Shown piece by piece: positions 28,277-38,490 of a stretch of 64,000 bases of DNA. A model generated the notes under the pieces. It was given only the letters and a program-made list of their open reading frames with translations. It did not search any database and was not told where the DNA came from. Source of the stretch: Bradyrhizobium sp. MOS002 (GTDB taxonomy: Bacteria; Pseudomonadota; Alphaproteobacteria; Rhizobiales; Xanthobacteraceae); NCBI RefSeq assembly GCF_003020115.1, contig NZ_PYFX01000004.1:744001-808000 (forward strand). The letters run 5' to 3'. The position numbers and the translations under genes are program-made. Numbering within the stretch: position 1 is the stretch's first letter; every line of letters starts with the position of its first letter.

Positions 28277-28417
28277 CACCCGGCTAGGATGGGCGTCAGG
28301 TTCCGCAGAAAGCATCACCGCCGTGAACGAGTTGTCCAAAGCCTTCCGACGGCCGCGCCGCGAATCGGTTACTCCGGCTGCGCGGTGGCGGCTCGATCTG
28401 CCCGGCGGGGGGTGTGT

Positions 28418-29896
28418 GTGACACAGGATGTTCCTGCGATCGCCGTGCGGCGGTCTCCAGGCGCCACGACCCGGACGCGACGAGCGGCGCGCTGGCTTGC
28501 GGTCGCTGGCCTCGCCGCCGGCTCGGGCGCTTGCGTTTTGACGCAAGATCTTCCTGATCCGGCGCTGGACGTTCCCACCCAGTACAAATATGCGGGCAGG
28601 GCGGATGCGCCGCCGTCGCTGGATTGGTGGCGCAGCTTCCGCTCCGCGGAGCTCACACAGCTGATGGAAGAGGCGCACACCGTCAACCTCGACATTGCCG
28701 CCGCCGTCTCGCGCATCGTCCAAGCCGACGCCCAGGCGCGGCAGGCGGGTGCGGCGCTGCTGCCGAGCTTGTCTGGTACCGGGCAGGAGGCCTATTCACG
28801 CACCTCCGGCTCCTCCGCCTCGGGGCTCACCAATGGCGGCCGCGAGGTCGTCAACTACCAGGCTTCGCTGAGCGCGAGCTACCAGCTTGATTTCTGGGGT
28901 CAGAATCGGGACGCCTTGCAAACGGCGGAAGAGACGGCAAATGCCAACCGCTTCGATCGCGACGTCGTTACGCTGACGACGCTTGCAGGCGTCGCCAACG
29001 CGTATTTCCAGGTGCTGGCCTCACAGGATCGCATCAGGACCTCACAGCGCAACATCGCGAGCGCGCAACGCATCCTCGACGCCGTCAGGGAACGGCGCAA
29101 GGCTGGCACCGGCACCGATCTCGACGTCGCGCAGCAGGAGAGCGTGCTCGCAAACCAGAAGGCACTGGTGCCGCCGCTGCGCCAGACGCTCGATCAGAAC
29201 GTCAATGCGCTTGCAGTCCTGGTGTCGCGGCCGCCGGAGAGCGTGCGCGTGCTCGGCGGCTCGCTGAACCGGATCGCGATTCCCCGCGTGACGCCCGGGC
29301 TGCCGTCGGAGCTCCTGACGCAGCGGCCCGACATTCGCCGGCAGGAGGCCCAGCTCGCCTCCGCGACCGCGAACGTCGGCAATGCCCGCGCGCAATTCTT
29401 TCCGACCATCCAGCTGACCGGCAATGGCGGCTATCAGAGCTCGGCCCTGGTTTCGCTGTTCCAGCCGCATGCGGCATTCTTCCAGCTGGTCGGCAGCGCG
29501 ACGCAGCCGATCTTCGACGGCGGCAAGATCCTCGGCAATTTCGAATTTGCCAAGGCGCGTCAGGACGAATTGCTACAGACCTACCGCAAGACCATCATCC
29601 AATCGTTCACCGACGTCGACAACGCGCTGTTCTCGATCAAGCAGACCACGATCAAGCTGCAATTGCAGCGAGACGTCCTGACCGCCTCGCGCCGCGCGTT
29701 CGATCTCTCCGAGCAGCAATTGCGCGCCGGCACCGCCGACATCGTCACCGTGCTCAACACCCAACTGACCCTGTTCCAGGCGGAAGACGCGCTGTCACAG
29801 GCGCAACTTGCCCGCCTTCTTGCTATCGTCAGCCTGTATCAGGCGCTCGGCGGCGGCTGGGAGCCGAGGATGGAGAAACCGGTCAATGCTCTTTAA
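28418..29896 (+). CDS. RND efflux outer-membrane factor, OprM/NodT-type lipoprotein
   Basis: About 492 residues from GTG at 28418, with GGCGGGGGG upstream; the frame is open further upstream but without homology. The lipoprotein signal ends in LAAGSGAC. The body is the duplicated coiled-coil/beta-barrel layout of NodT/OprM proteins: SLDWWRSFRSAELTQLMEEA, SLSASYQLDFWGQNRDAL, and in the second half PSELLTQRPDIRRQEAQLAS and IFDGGKILGNFE. It forms the outer-membrane exit duct for the pump encoded downstream. It overlaps the adaptor gene by 11 bp. Confidence 0.9.
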   Translation: MTQDVPAIAVRRSPGATTRTRRAARWLAVAGLAAGSGACVLTQDLPDPALDVPTQYKYAGRADAPPSLDWWRSFRSAELTQLMEEAHTVNLDIAAAVSRIVQADAQARQAGAALLPSLSGTGQEAYSRTSGSSASGLTNGGREVVNYQASLSASYQLDFWGQNRDALQTAEETANANRFDRDVVTLTTLAGVANAYFQVLASQDRIRTSQRNIASAQRILDAVRERRKAGTGTDLDVAQQESVLANQKALVPPLRQTLDQNVNALAVLVSRPPESVRVLGGSLNRIAIPRVTPGLPSELLTQRPDIRRQEAQLASATANVGNARAQFFPTIQLTGNGGYQSSALVSLFQPHAAFFQLVGSATQPIFDGGKILGNFEFAKARQDELLQTYRKTIIQSFTDVDNALFSIKQTTIKLQLQRDVLTASRRAFDLSEQQLRAGTADIVTVLNTQLTLFQAEDALSQAQLARLLAIVSLYQALGGGWEPRMEKPVNAL

Positions 29897-31295
29897 GCCG
29901 GATGCGAAGCAGGGCGCGAAGGAGGGAGCGGCGAAGAAGTCGCGCGGGCGCGGTTTCGTCATGACCCTGATCACGCTGGCGATCCTCGGCGGGCTCGGCT
30001 ACTACGGCTGGACCACCTGGCACCAGCAGCCGCAGCAGGCCAACGGCCGCAATCAGCGGCCCGATCTTCCGGTCCCGGTGCTGGCGGCGACGCCGCGCGT
30101 TCAGGACGTTCCGGTCTATCTCGACGGCGTCGGCGCGATCCGCGCGCTCAACACCGTGACCGTCCGTTCGCAGGTCGACGGCAAGCTGATCGCGGTCAAC
30201 TTCACCGAGGGGCAGGACGTCAAGAAGGGTGACGTGGTCGGCGAGATCGACCCGGCGCTCTACCAGGCGACGTACGATCAAGCCGTCGCCAAGAAGGCGC
30301 AGGACCAGGCCCAGCTCGCCAACCAGCGTATCGACCTCACGCGCTACGAGCAGCTCGCGGCGTCCAATGCCGGATCCAAGCAGCAGGCCGACACCCAGCG
30401 CGCGCTGGTCGCGCAGACCGAGGCCCTGGTGAAGGCGGACCAGGCCGCGATCGACAATGCGGCGGCGACGCTGAGCTACACCAAGATCGTGGCGCCGATC
30501 TCGGGCCGCGCCGGCCTGCGCCAGGTCGATCAGGGCAACATCATCCACGCCTCCGACACCACCGGTCTCGTGGTGATCACGCAATTGCAGCCGATCGCGG
30601 TGTGGTTCAGTCTGCCGCAGCAGCAGATCATGCGGGTCAACGCCGCCGCGTCGAAAGGCACGCTCGCGGTCGACGTGTTCGGCAATGACGGCCTCACCGT
30701 GATCGACACCGGCAAGCTCACCGGCATCGACAACCAGGTCGACCAGACCACCGGAACGCTCAGGCTCAAGGCCGAATTCCCCAACGCCAATTACCAGCTT
30801 TGGCCGGGCCAGTTCGTCAATGTCCGTCTCAAGGTCGAGACCTTGACGCAGGCGCTGGTGGTCCCGACCTCGGCCGTGCAGCGCGGCCCGATCGGCACCT
30901 TCAGCTATGTCATCGGCGAGGACAATGTGGTTGCGGCCAAGCCGGTGACGGTGACGCAGCAGAACGAGCATGACGCCGTCATAGCCAGCGGCCTGTCGGC
31001 GACCGACAAGGTCGTCACGACGGGCTTTGCCAATCTGTCAGACGGCTCCAAGGTGGTCATCGGCCGCGACGACCAGACGCCGTCGGCCGATCTCGCGCCG
31101 CGCAAGCGCTCGCGCGGGCCGGATGGTCAGAAGAAGGATGGCGCAAAAGACGGCCAGAAAGACGGGCAGGGCAAGGACGGCGAGTTCCGCGCCAAGCGGA
31201 AGAGCAGCGAAGGCGACCAGAAGGGCCAGACCGGACCGGCACCAGGACCTCCGTCAAGTCCTGGAGCATCGGGAAGTGGAGCCAAGCAGCCATGA
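29886..31295 (+). CDS. mdtA: RND efflux periplasmic adaptor (MdtA-like)
   Basis: 469 residues. A membrane anchor (VMTLITLAILGGLGYYGW) follows a basic N-terminus. Then come the barrel-sandwich (TVTVRSQVDGKLIAVNFTEGQDVKKGDVV), an alpha-hairpin (TYDQAVAKKAQDQAQLANQR) and beta-barrel domains (APISGRAGLRQVDQGNII; GTLRLKAEFPN). The last ~65 residues are an unusual low-complexity tail rich in Lys, Gly, Asp and Gln, beyond the normal adaptor length. It bridges the RND pair and the outer-membrane duct. Confidence 0.92.
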   Translation: MLFKPDAKQGAKEGAAKKSRGRGFVMTLITLAILGGLGYYGWTTWHQQPQQANGRNQRPDLPVPVLAATPRVQDVPVYLDGVGAIRALNTVTVRSQVDGKLIAVNFTEGQDVKKGDVVGEIDPALYQATYDQAVAKKAQDQAQLANQRIDLTRYEQLAASNAGSKQQADTQRALVAQTEALVKADQAAIDNAAATLSYTKIVAPISGRAGLRQVDQGNIIHASDTTGLVVITQLQPIAVWFSLPQQQIMRVNAAASKGTLAVDVFGNDGLTVIDTGKLTGIDNQVDQTTGTLRLKAEFPNANYQLWPGQFVNVRLKVETLTQALVVPTSAVQRGPIGTFSYVIGEDNVVAAKPVTVTQQNEHDAVIASGLSATDKVVTTGFANLSDGSKVVIGRDDQTPSADLAPRKRSRGPDGQKKDGAKDGQKDGQGKDGEFRAKRKSSEGDQKGQTGPAPGPPSSPGASGSGAKQP

Positions 31296-31331
31296 TCCCG
31301 ACAACAGCCGCCTGAGCGGCAGGCGAATCTC

Positions 31332-34300
31332 ATGGGCGTCTCCGAACCCTTCATCCGACGGCCGATAGCGACCTCGTTGCTCGGCATCGCGCTTCTGATC
31401 GGCGGGCTGCTCGGCTATTTCGCGCTGCCGGTGTCTGCGCTGCCGCAGGTCGATTTCCCGACCGTGCAGGTGACGACGCAATTGCCCGGCGCGAGCCCCG
31501 ACGTGATCGCCTCGCTGATCACTGCGCCGCTGGAGCGGCAACTCGGCCAGATCCCGTCACTGTCGGCGATGAACTCGACGAGTTCGTTCGGCGTCAGCCA
31601 GATCTCGCTCCAGTTCGATCTCAACCGCGACATCGACGGTGCGACCCAGGACGTCCAGGCCGCGATCAATGCCGCGGCCGGCGTGCTGCCCAAGACGCTG
31701 CCTTATCCGCCGACCTACGCCAAGGTGAACCCGGCCGATGCGCCGGTGATGACGTTGGCGCTGCGCTCCGACACGATCTCGTTGCGCGCGATGAGCGACA
31801 TCGCCGACACGCTTCTGGCGCAGCGGCTGAGCCAGATTTCCGGCGTCGGACGCGTCTCGGTGCTGGGCGGGTTGAAGCCGGCTGTCCGCATCCAGGCGGA
31901 TCTGGCGCGGTTAGCTGCCTATGGCATCGCCATGGAGGACCTAAGAACCGCGATTGCCAATGCCAACGTCTCGGGGCCGAAGGGCTCGCTCGACGGCGCG
32001 CAGCAATCCTACATCATCGCCGCCAACGACCAGATCGCCGCCGCCGACGCCTACAAGCCTGTCATCATCGCCTACCGCAACGGCTCGCCGGTCACGATTG
32101 GCGACGTCGCCCAGATCGTCGACGGCCTCGAGAACGATCGCACCGGCGGCTGGTACCAGGGCTCGCCCGCCGTCATCATCGACATCCAGCGTCAGCCCGG
32201 CGCCAATGTCATCGACGTCGTCAGCCAGATCCGCGCGGAGATCCCCAAGGTCCAGCGCGCTATTCCGGCCGGCGTGAACCTCACCATCGTCTCCGACCGC
32301 ACCGTCACCATCCGTGCCTCGGTCCGCGACGTGCAGTTCACGCTGATCCTGAGCGTCGTGCTGGTGACGCTGGTGGTGCTGCTGTTCCTGCGTTCGCTGC
32401 GCGCCACGCTGATTGCCGGCGTGGCGCTGCCGCTGTCGCTGATCACAAGCTTCGGCATCATGTATTTCGCCGGCTTCAGCCTCGACAATCTGTCGCTGAT
32501 GGCGCTCACCATCGGCACCGGCTTTGTCGTCGACGACGCCATCGTGATGATCGAGAACATTGTCCGCCACATGGAAAACGGCGACAGCGCGATGGAGGCT
32601 TCGCTGAAGGGCGCCAGCGAGATCGGCTTCACCGTGATCTCGCTGACGGTGTCGCTGATCGCGGTGTTCATCCCGTTGTTGTTCATGTCGGGCCTTGTGG
32701 GCCGCATGTTCCGCGAATTCGCGCTGACGCTGACGATCGCGGTCGTGACCTCGGCCGTGGTCTCGCTGACGCTGACGCCGATGATGTGCTCGCGTCTGCT
32801 GAAGCATGCCCATGAAGAGCTGTCAGTGCCGGGGCTTGCCGCCGTCAGCCGCTTCATCGACCGCACCGTCGAGTTCTATCACCGCACGCTGCTCTGGGTG
32901 CTAGAGCGCCAGCGGGCGACCCTGGTCGTGACCTTCGCCACGCTGATTGCGACCCTGGCGCTCTACGTCGTCGCGCCAAAGGGCTTCCTGCCGCTGCAGG
33001 ATACCGCCTCGATCACGGCGGTGACGGAAGCCGGTCCGGACGTGTCGTTCGCGGAGATGCAGAAGCGGCAGGCCGCGGCGGCCGACGCCATCAAGGCCGA
33101 CCCCGATGTGACCGGCGTGGTCTCGGTGATCGGGGCAGGGTCGGTCAACCCGACCACCAATGTCGGCCGTCTCGTCATGACGCTGAAACCTCGCGGCGAG
33201 CGGCGCGACGATGTGAGCGTGGTTATCACCCGGCTGAAGGAGAGGGTGTCGGGCATCCCCGGCATGACCGTCTATTTCCAGCCGGTGCAGGACGTGCAGA
33301 TCTCGACCCAGTCGAGCCGCTCGCAATACCAGTACACGCTGACCGGCACCGACGCCGTCCTGGTGTCGGAATGGGCGCGCAAGCTGGTCGCGGAGATGCG
33401 GCACGATCCGCTCTTCCGCGACGTCTCCTCGGAGGCGCAGGAAGGCGGTCTGCGGGCGCAGCTCACGGTCGACCGCACCCGGGCCGGCCAACTCGGCGTC
33501 AGCCTCCAGGGCATCACCGACACTCTCAACGACGCTTTCGCGCAGCGCCAGATCTCGACCATCTACGGCCAGGCCAACCAGTACCGCGTGGTGCTGGAAG
33601 CGCTGCCGATGTACCAGCGCGATCCCTCGATCCTGTCGAAGCTCTATCTGCCGGGCGCGGCGAGCGCGACCGCCGGCGCGCCTAACGCACAGGTGCCGCT
33701 CTCCGCCGTGGCGACGCTGACCCGCACCACCGCGCCGCTCGCGATTTCGCACCAGGCGCAATTCCCGTCGATCTCGCTCAGCTTCAACCTCGCGCCGGGC
33801 GCGGCGCTTGGCGACGCCGTCGAGGCCGTGAAGACCATCGAGACCCGGATCGAGATGCCCAACAGCATCGTCGGCGTCTATGCCGGCGACGCCGCCGAAT
33901 TTTCCAAGGCTCTCGCCGGCCAGCCCTGGCTGCTGCTGGCGGCGGTGATCACGATCTATATCGTGCTCGGCGTGCTCTACGAGAGCTACATCCATCCGAT
34001 CACGATCCTCTCGACGCTGCCTTCGGCCGGCGTCGGCGCGATCCTCGCGCTGATGCTGTGCGGGCAGGACCTCTCGGTGATCGGTCTGATCGGCATCATC
34101 CTATTGATGGGCATCGTCAAGAAGAACGCGATCATGATGATCGACTTCGCGCTCGAGGCGGAGCGCCGGCAGGGGATGTCGCCGAACGAGGCGATCGTAC
34201 AGGCGTGTCTCCTGCGCTTCCGCCCGATCATGATGACGACGCTGGCCGCGCTGTTCGGCGCGCTGCCGCTGGCGATCGAGAGCGGCACCGGCGCCGAGCT

Positions 34301-34481
34301 GCGCTTCCCACTCGGCATCTCCATCATCGGCGGCCTGCTGCTCAGCCAATTGCTCACGCTCTACACCACCCCGGTGATCTACCTCGCGCTCGACCGCATC
34401 AACCGCCGCCTCGAGCAGGCGCTGCCGCCGGCGGAATCCGGCGGGCCGCCCGTGGCGGGCGCGACCGAGGGGATGCAGTGA
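31332..34481 (+). CDS. mdtB: RND efflux permease 1 (MdtB-like)
   Basis: 1049 residues, the full length of HAE1-type RND pumps: twelve TM helices and two large periplasmic loops. FIRRPIATSLLGIALLIGG starts the protein. The proton-relay Asp pair is in GTGFVVDDAIVMIEN (near residue 400), and GIVKKNAIMMIDFAL carries the TM10 Lys. Two different RND genes in tandem are the hallmark of MdtBC-type heterotrimers, which export novobiocin, bile salts and some metals in E. coli. Substrates here are unknown. Its stop overlaps the next ATG by one base. Confidence 0.93.
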   Translation: MGVSEPFIRRPIATSLLGIALLIGGLLGYFALPVSALPQVDFPTVQVTTQLPGASPDVIASLITAPLERQLGQIPSLSAMNSTSSFGVSQISLQFDLNRDIDGATQDVQAAINAAAGVLPKTLPYPPTYAKVNPADAPVMTLALRSDTISLRAMSDIADTLLAQRLSQISGVGRVSVLGGLKPAVRIQADLARLAAYGIAMEDLRTAIANANVSGPKGSLDGAQQSYIIAANDQIAAADAYKPVIIAYRNGSPVTIGDVAQIVDGLENDRTGGWYQGSPAVIIDIQRQPGANVIDVVSQIRAEIPKVQRAIPAGVNLTIVSDRTVTIRASVRDVQFTLILSVVLVTLVVLLFLRSLRATLIAGVALPLSLITSFGIMYFAGFSLDNLSLMALTIGTGFVVDDAIVMIENIVRHMENGDSAMEASLKGASEIGFTVISLTVSLIAVFIPLLFMSGLVGRMFREFALTLTIAVVTSAVVSLTLTPMMCSRLLKHAHEELSVPGLAAVSRFIDRTVEFYHRTLLWVLERQRATLVVTFATLIATLALYVVAPKGFLPLQDTASITAVTEAGPDVSFAEMQKRQAAAADAIKADPDVTGVVSVIGAGSVNPTTNVGRLVMTLKPRGERRDDVSVVITRLKERVSGIPGMTVYFQPVQDVQISTQSSRSQYQYTLTGTDAVLVSEWARKLVAEMRHDPLFRDVSSEAQEGGLRAQLTVDRTRAGQLGVSLQGITDTLNDAFAQRQISTIYGQANQYRVVLEALPMYQRDPSILSKLYLPGAASATAGAPNAQVPLSAVATLTRTTAPLAISHQAQFPSISLSFNLAPGAALGDAVEAVKTIETRIEMPNSIVGVYAGDAAEFSKALAGQPWLLLAAVITIYIVLGVLYESYIHPITILSTLPSAGVGAILALMLCGQDLSVIGLIGIILLMGIVKKNAIMMIDFALEAERRQGMSPNEAIVQACLLRFRPIMMTTLAALFGALPLAIESGTGAELRFPLGISIIGGLLLSQLLTLYTTPVIYLALDRINRRLEQALPPAESGGPPVAGATEGMQ

Positions 34482-37400
34482 TGGCATCGATCTCGGAGCC
34501 CTTCATCCGCCGCCCGGTCGCGACCACGCTGCTGTCGATCGGGTTGTTCCTGCTGGGTATCGTGGCCTACGAGTTTCTCCCCGTCGCCTCGGTCCCGAAC
34601 GTCGATTTCCCCGCCATCTTCGTTTCCGCCAGCCGTCCCGGCGCCGACCCGTCCGTGATGGCCGCGACCGTGGCCTCGCCATTGGAGCGTAGGCTCGGCG
34701 AGATCGCGGGCATCAACCAGATCACCTCGACCTCGTCGCTCGGCACGACCAACATCCAGCTCCAGTTCGACATCGGCCGCAACATCGACAAGGCCGCGCG
34801 CGACGTGCAGGCGGCGATCAACGCGTCGCTGGTCGATCTGCCGAGCGATTTGCCGACGCTGCCGCGCTTTCGCAAGGCGAACACTGCCGGCGCTCCCGTG
34901 TTCGTTCTGGCGCTGACCTCGAAGACGCTGTCGGCGAGCGCGATCTACGACGTCGCCGATACGGTTCTGGCGCAGCGCATCTCGCAGGTGCCGGGCGTCG
35001 GCGACGTCACGGTTTCCGGTGCCGATCAGCCGGCGGTGCGGGTGCAGCTCAACCCCGTTGCGCTGTCCAACGCCGGCATCGCCACCGACGACGTGCGGAC
35101 CGCGATCATCAACGCCAACCCGCTCGGTCCGGTCGGCATCTTCAACGGCGAGCGCCAGAGCGAAACCCTATCGCTCAACAAGCAGATGCGGACGGCGAAG
35201 GAGTTCCGCGATATCGTCATCAAGAGCTCGAACGGCAATTTCGTCCGGCTGGCCGACGTCGCCGACATCGAGGACGGCGTCCGTAACGCGCGCTCCATCG
35301 CCTGGTTCAACAAGCAGCCGGCGGTGCTGATCCAGATCACCAAGCAGGGCGACGCCAACGTCATCGACACCGTCGACCGGGTCAAGGCGCTGATCCCGGC
35401 GCTGAAGCAATGGATCCCCGCTGGCGTCGACATCTCCACTTTGGTCGATCGCACCAGCACGATCCGCGCCAGCGTGCTCGACATGCAGTGGACCTTGCTC
35501 GCGACCGCCATCCTCGTGATGGTCGTCGTGTTCGTATTCCTGCGGCGACTGACGCCGACGATCGCGGCCGGAATCTCCGTGCCGCTGGCGCTGGCGGGGA
35601 CCTGCGCCGGCATGTGGGTCGCGGGCTTCTCGATCGACAATCTGTCGCTGATGGCGCTGGCGATCTCCGTCGGCTTCGTGGTCGACGACGCCATCGTCAT
35701 GATCGAGAACATGTACCGCAATCTCGAGCACGGCATGCGGCCGCTCCAGGCGGCATTGGACGGGGCCCGGCAGATCGGCTTCACCGTGGTGTCGATCAGC
35801 CTGTCGCTGATCGCGGCCTTCACGCCGCTGATCTTCATGGACGGCATCGTCGGCCGGCTGCTGCGCGAGTTCTCGCTGACGCTGACCTTCGCGATCCTGG
35901 TCTCGACCCTGGTGTCGCTCACGGTGACGCCGATGATCTGCGCCCATTACATCCGGCAGACCACGTCCGGCACGGCGACCCTGTTCGACCGGATCATCGA
36001 AGGCTCGCTGTCGCGCATCGTCGCTTTCTACACCCGCACCTTGCGCACCGTGCTGGAATATCCGCTGCTGACCCTGCTGGTGTTCTTCGCCACCATTGGG
36101 TTGACGGTGACGCTCTACATCAAGATCCCCAAGGGCTATTTCCCGACCGACGATTCCGGCTTCGTCATCGGGGCGACGCGCGCCTCGGCCGACATCTCGT
36201 TCCAGTCGATGCTGAGCCTGCAGCAGCGGCTCGCCGACATCGTGATGCAGGATCCGGCCGTGGCCGGCATCGGCTCGACGGTCGGCAGCGGCGGCGGGCC
36301 GGGCGGTGCGACCTCCAATCGCGGCACCATGTTCATCAGCCTGAAGCCGCCGGAGGAGCGCGACCACGTCTCGACGCAGGTGGTGATCGACCGTCTCAGG
36401 CGGGCGCTGTACCCGGTCCCCGGCATCCGCCTGTTCATGTTCGCTGCCCAGGACGTGCGCGCCGGCGGGCGGCAGAGCGATTCCGACTACCAGTACACGC
36501 TGACCAGCACCGACCTTGGCCTGTTGCAGAAGTGGGCGCCGATCGTGGCAAAGCGCATGGAAAGCGTCGAGGGCATCACCGACATCTCCAGCGACCGCGA
36601 TCCCGGCGGGCTTCAACTGACCTTGTCGATCGACCGCCAGAAGGCCTCGGCGCTCGGCGTCCGCGTCCAGGATATCGACAATGCGCTCAACAACGCCTTC
36701 TCACAGCGGCAGATCGGGATCATCTACACCCAGCGCAACCAGTACATGACCGTGCTGGAGATCGATCCGAAATTCCAGGTCGACCCGTCCAACCTCGATC
36801 GCATCTATGTTGCCGGCGCGGGCGACGCGCAGGTGCCGCTGTCGGCCGTGGTGCGCGCGACGCGCGGCCTTGCGGCGCTCGCGGTCTTTCATTCGCAATC
36901 GTTCCCATCGACCACGGTGTCGTTCAATCTGTTGCCGGATGTGCAGATCCAGGCCGCAACGCAGAACATCCAGCGCGCGGTCGAGGAGCTGCACATGCCG
37001 GAGGGCATTCGCGGCAGTTTTGACGGCAATGCCGGCGATTTCGCCAAGACCAGCGGCCGCCAGCCGCTCCTCATCCTCGGCGCGCTGGTGGCGATGTATA
37101 TCGTGCTCGGCGTGCTCTATGAGAGCCTCGCCCATCCGCTCACGATCATTTCGACGCTGCCCTCGGCGGGCCTCGGCGCGCTGCTGGCCTTGCAGCTCAC
37201 CAACACACCACTGACGGTGATCGCCTTCGTCGGCATCATCCTGTTGATCGGCATCGTCAAGAAGAACGGCATCATGATGGTGGATTTTGCGCTCGATGCC
37301 GAGCGCCAGCGCGGCCTATCGTCGGCGGAGGCGATCTTCGAGGCCTGCCAGGCGCGTTTCCGGCCGATCCTAATGACGACCATGGCGGCATTGTTCGCCG

Positions 37401-37585
37401 GCATTCCGCTGGTGGTGGCGACCGGACCCGGCACGGAGCTGCGCCGCCCGCTCGGCATCACCATTATCGGCGGGCTTTTCGTCTCGCAGATCCTGACGCT
37501 CTACACCACGCCCGTGATCTACCTGCTGATCGACCGCCTGCGCCGGCGCCGCGAGCCGCACCCGCTGGCTGCGCCCGCGGAATAG
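34481..37585 (+). CDS. mdtC: RND efflux permease 2 (MdtC-like)
   Basis: 1034 residues, a second full-length HAE1-type RND protein: FIRRPVATTLLSIGLFLLGI at the N-terminus, SVGFVVDDAIVMIENMYRNL with the Asp pair near residue 401, and GIVKKNGIMMVDFALDAERQ in TM10. The start overlaps the stop of permease 1, giving tight coupling and likely hetero-oligomer assembly. It is the last gene of the four-gene operon (outer-membrane factor, adaptor, two pumps). In MdtBC one subunit carries the proton relay more than drug binding; both subunits here keep the relay residues. Confidence 0.93.
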   Translation: MASISEPFIRRPVATTLLSIGLFLLGIVAYEFLPVASVPNVDFPAIFVSASRPGADPSVMAATVASPLERRLGEIAGINQITSTSSLGTTNIQLQFDIGRNIDKAARDVQAAINASLVDLPSDLPTLPRFRKANTAGAPVFVLALTSKTLSASAIYDVADTVLAQRISQVPGVGDVTVSGADQPAVRVQLNPVALSNAGIATDDVRTAIINANPLGPVGIFNGERQSETLSLNKQMRTAKEFRDIVIKSSNGNFVRLADVADIEDGVRNARSIAWFNKQPAVLIQITKQGDANVIDTVDRVKALIPALKQWIPAGVDISTLVDRTSTIRASVLDMQWTLLATAILVMVVVFVFLRRLTPTIAAGISVPLALAGTCAGMWVAGFSIDNLSLMALAISVGFVVDDAIVMIENMYRNLEHGMRPLQAALDGARQIGFTVVSISLSLIAAFTPLIFMDGIVGRLLREFSLTLTFAILVSTLVSLTVTPMICAHYIRQTTSGTATLFDRIIEGSLSRIVAFYTRTLRTVLEYPLLTLLVFFATIGLTVTLYIKIPKGYFPTDDSGFVIGATRASADISFQSMLSLQQRLADIVMQDPAVAGIGSTVGSGGGPGGATSNRGTMFISLKPPEERDHVSTQVVIDRLRRALYPVPGIRLFMFAAQDVRAGGRQSDSDYQYTLTSTDLGLLQKWAPIVAKRMESVEGITDISSDRDPGGLQLTLSIDRQKASALGVRVQDIDNALNNAFSQRQIGIIYTQRNQYMTVLEIDPKFQVDPSNLDRIYVAGAGDAQVPLSAVVRATRGLAALAVFHSQSFPSTTVSFNLLPDVQIQAATQNIQRAVEELHMPEGIRGSFDGNAGDFAKTSGRQPLLILGALVAMYIVLGVLYESLAHPLTIISTLPSAGLGALLALQLTNTPLTVIAFVGIILLIGIVKKNGIMMVDFALDAERQRGLSSAEAIFEACQARFRPILMTTMAALFAGIPLVVATGPGTELRRPLGITIIGGLFVSQILTLYTTPVIYLLIDRLRRRREPHPLAAPAE

Positions 37586-37626
37586 GCGGGTTGTTGAACC
37601 GCCCTGCAAAGCGTATAGCGGCGACC

Positions 37627-38361
37627 ATGTCGAACCCCACCGCCGCCGTGCCGGCCGATCCGATCCCCGAATGCCCGCACTGCCAGAAGCCGATGCCGCT
37701 GTGCATCTGCGACAGCGTCACGCCCATCAAGAACCGGCTCTCGCTCCTGATCCTGCAGCATCCGCAGGAGCAGGACAGGGCGCTCGGCACCGCCCGGCTG
37801 CTTGCGAAGCACTTCGCCGGTGCCACGCTGCGGGTCGGCTTGTCCTGGCCGAGCCTGTCCAAGGCGCTGGGGCAACCGATCGAGAACGCCTCGCACTGGG
37901 CCGTGCTCTATCTCGGCTCGGCGCACGCCGCCGATCTCGAGGCCGAGGGCGAAATCCTGGCGCTCAACCGCAAAGGTGAGGTCGCGGACAACCAGCGCGC
38001 GCGCCTCGGCAAGCTCGAAGGCGTGGTGCTGCTCGACGGCACCTGGAGCCAGGCCAAGGCCCTGTGGTGGCGCAACCCCTGGATGCTGAAATGCCAGCGC
38101 GTCATCCTCAACCCGGCCGCCCCATCGCGCTACGGGCGCCTGCGCAAGGAGCCTCGGAAGGACGGACTGTCGACCATCGAGGCCGCGGCGACGATCCTCT
38201 CCGTTCTGGAGAAGCGCCCGGACATCGCCGAGACGCTCAATGCCAGTTTTGAACGGATGTTAACCCGCTACCGCGAGGTCCAGGTCGAGATGCCGGAACT
38301 GGCTCCGAAGCCGCCGGTGAAGGACCGCCGGCGCGGTGTCCGGCGAGGCAAGCGAGCCTGA
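37627..38361 (+). CDS. tapT: DTW-domain tRNA-uridine aminocarboxypropyltransferase
   Basis: 244 residues. Cysteine-rich N-terminus (ECPHCQKPMPLCICDSVTP) and the DxTW motif in LLDGTWSQAKALW, followed by NPAAPSRYGRLRKEP. These features define the DTW/TapT family, which transfers the 3-amino-3-carboxypropyl group of SAM to uridine (acp3U) in tRNA. Start at ATG 37627, 42 bp after the RND operon; MSNPTAAVPADP is a plausible N-terminus. The C-terminus is highly basic (DRRRGVRRGKRA), consistent with RNA binding. The TapT assignment is from motif recognition. Confidence 0.85.
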   Translation: MSNPTAAVPADPIPECPHCQKPMPLCICDSVTPIKNRLSLLILQHPQEQDRALGTARLLAKHFAGATLRVGLSWPSLSKALGQPIENASHWAVLYLGSAHAADLEAEGEILALNRKGEVADNQRARLGKLEGVVLLDGTWSQAKALWWRNPWMLKCQRVILNPAAPSRYGRLRKEPRKDGLSTIEAAATILSVLEKRPDIAETLNASFERMLTRYREVQVEMPELAPKPPVKDRRRGVRRGKRA

Positions 38362-38490
38362 CTTCGGTCCGGATCATCCGTACGGCCGATTGTCCCGCGA
38401 GAGGCGGGCCGATAGAGACCATCGGCCAACAGGCCGCGATCTGCTATCCTGTCGCGCCATCGAAACGCCGGAAGCGGAAGGGGCCGTCGC

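Larger units (their letters stand above)
27709..28417. other. Intergenic region between cysK and the RND efflux operon
   Basis: About 700 bases between divergent genes. It holds a possible 13-codon ORF with a strong Shine-Dalgarno, a possible 79-codon ORF, a long imperfect hairpin (GCAGGAC at 28187 with GTCCTGC at 28227) and a perfect 29-nt palindrome. No recognised protein family is encoded here. Confidence 0.55.
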
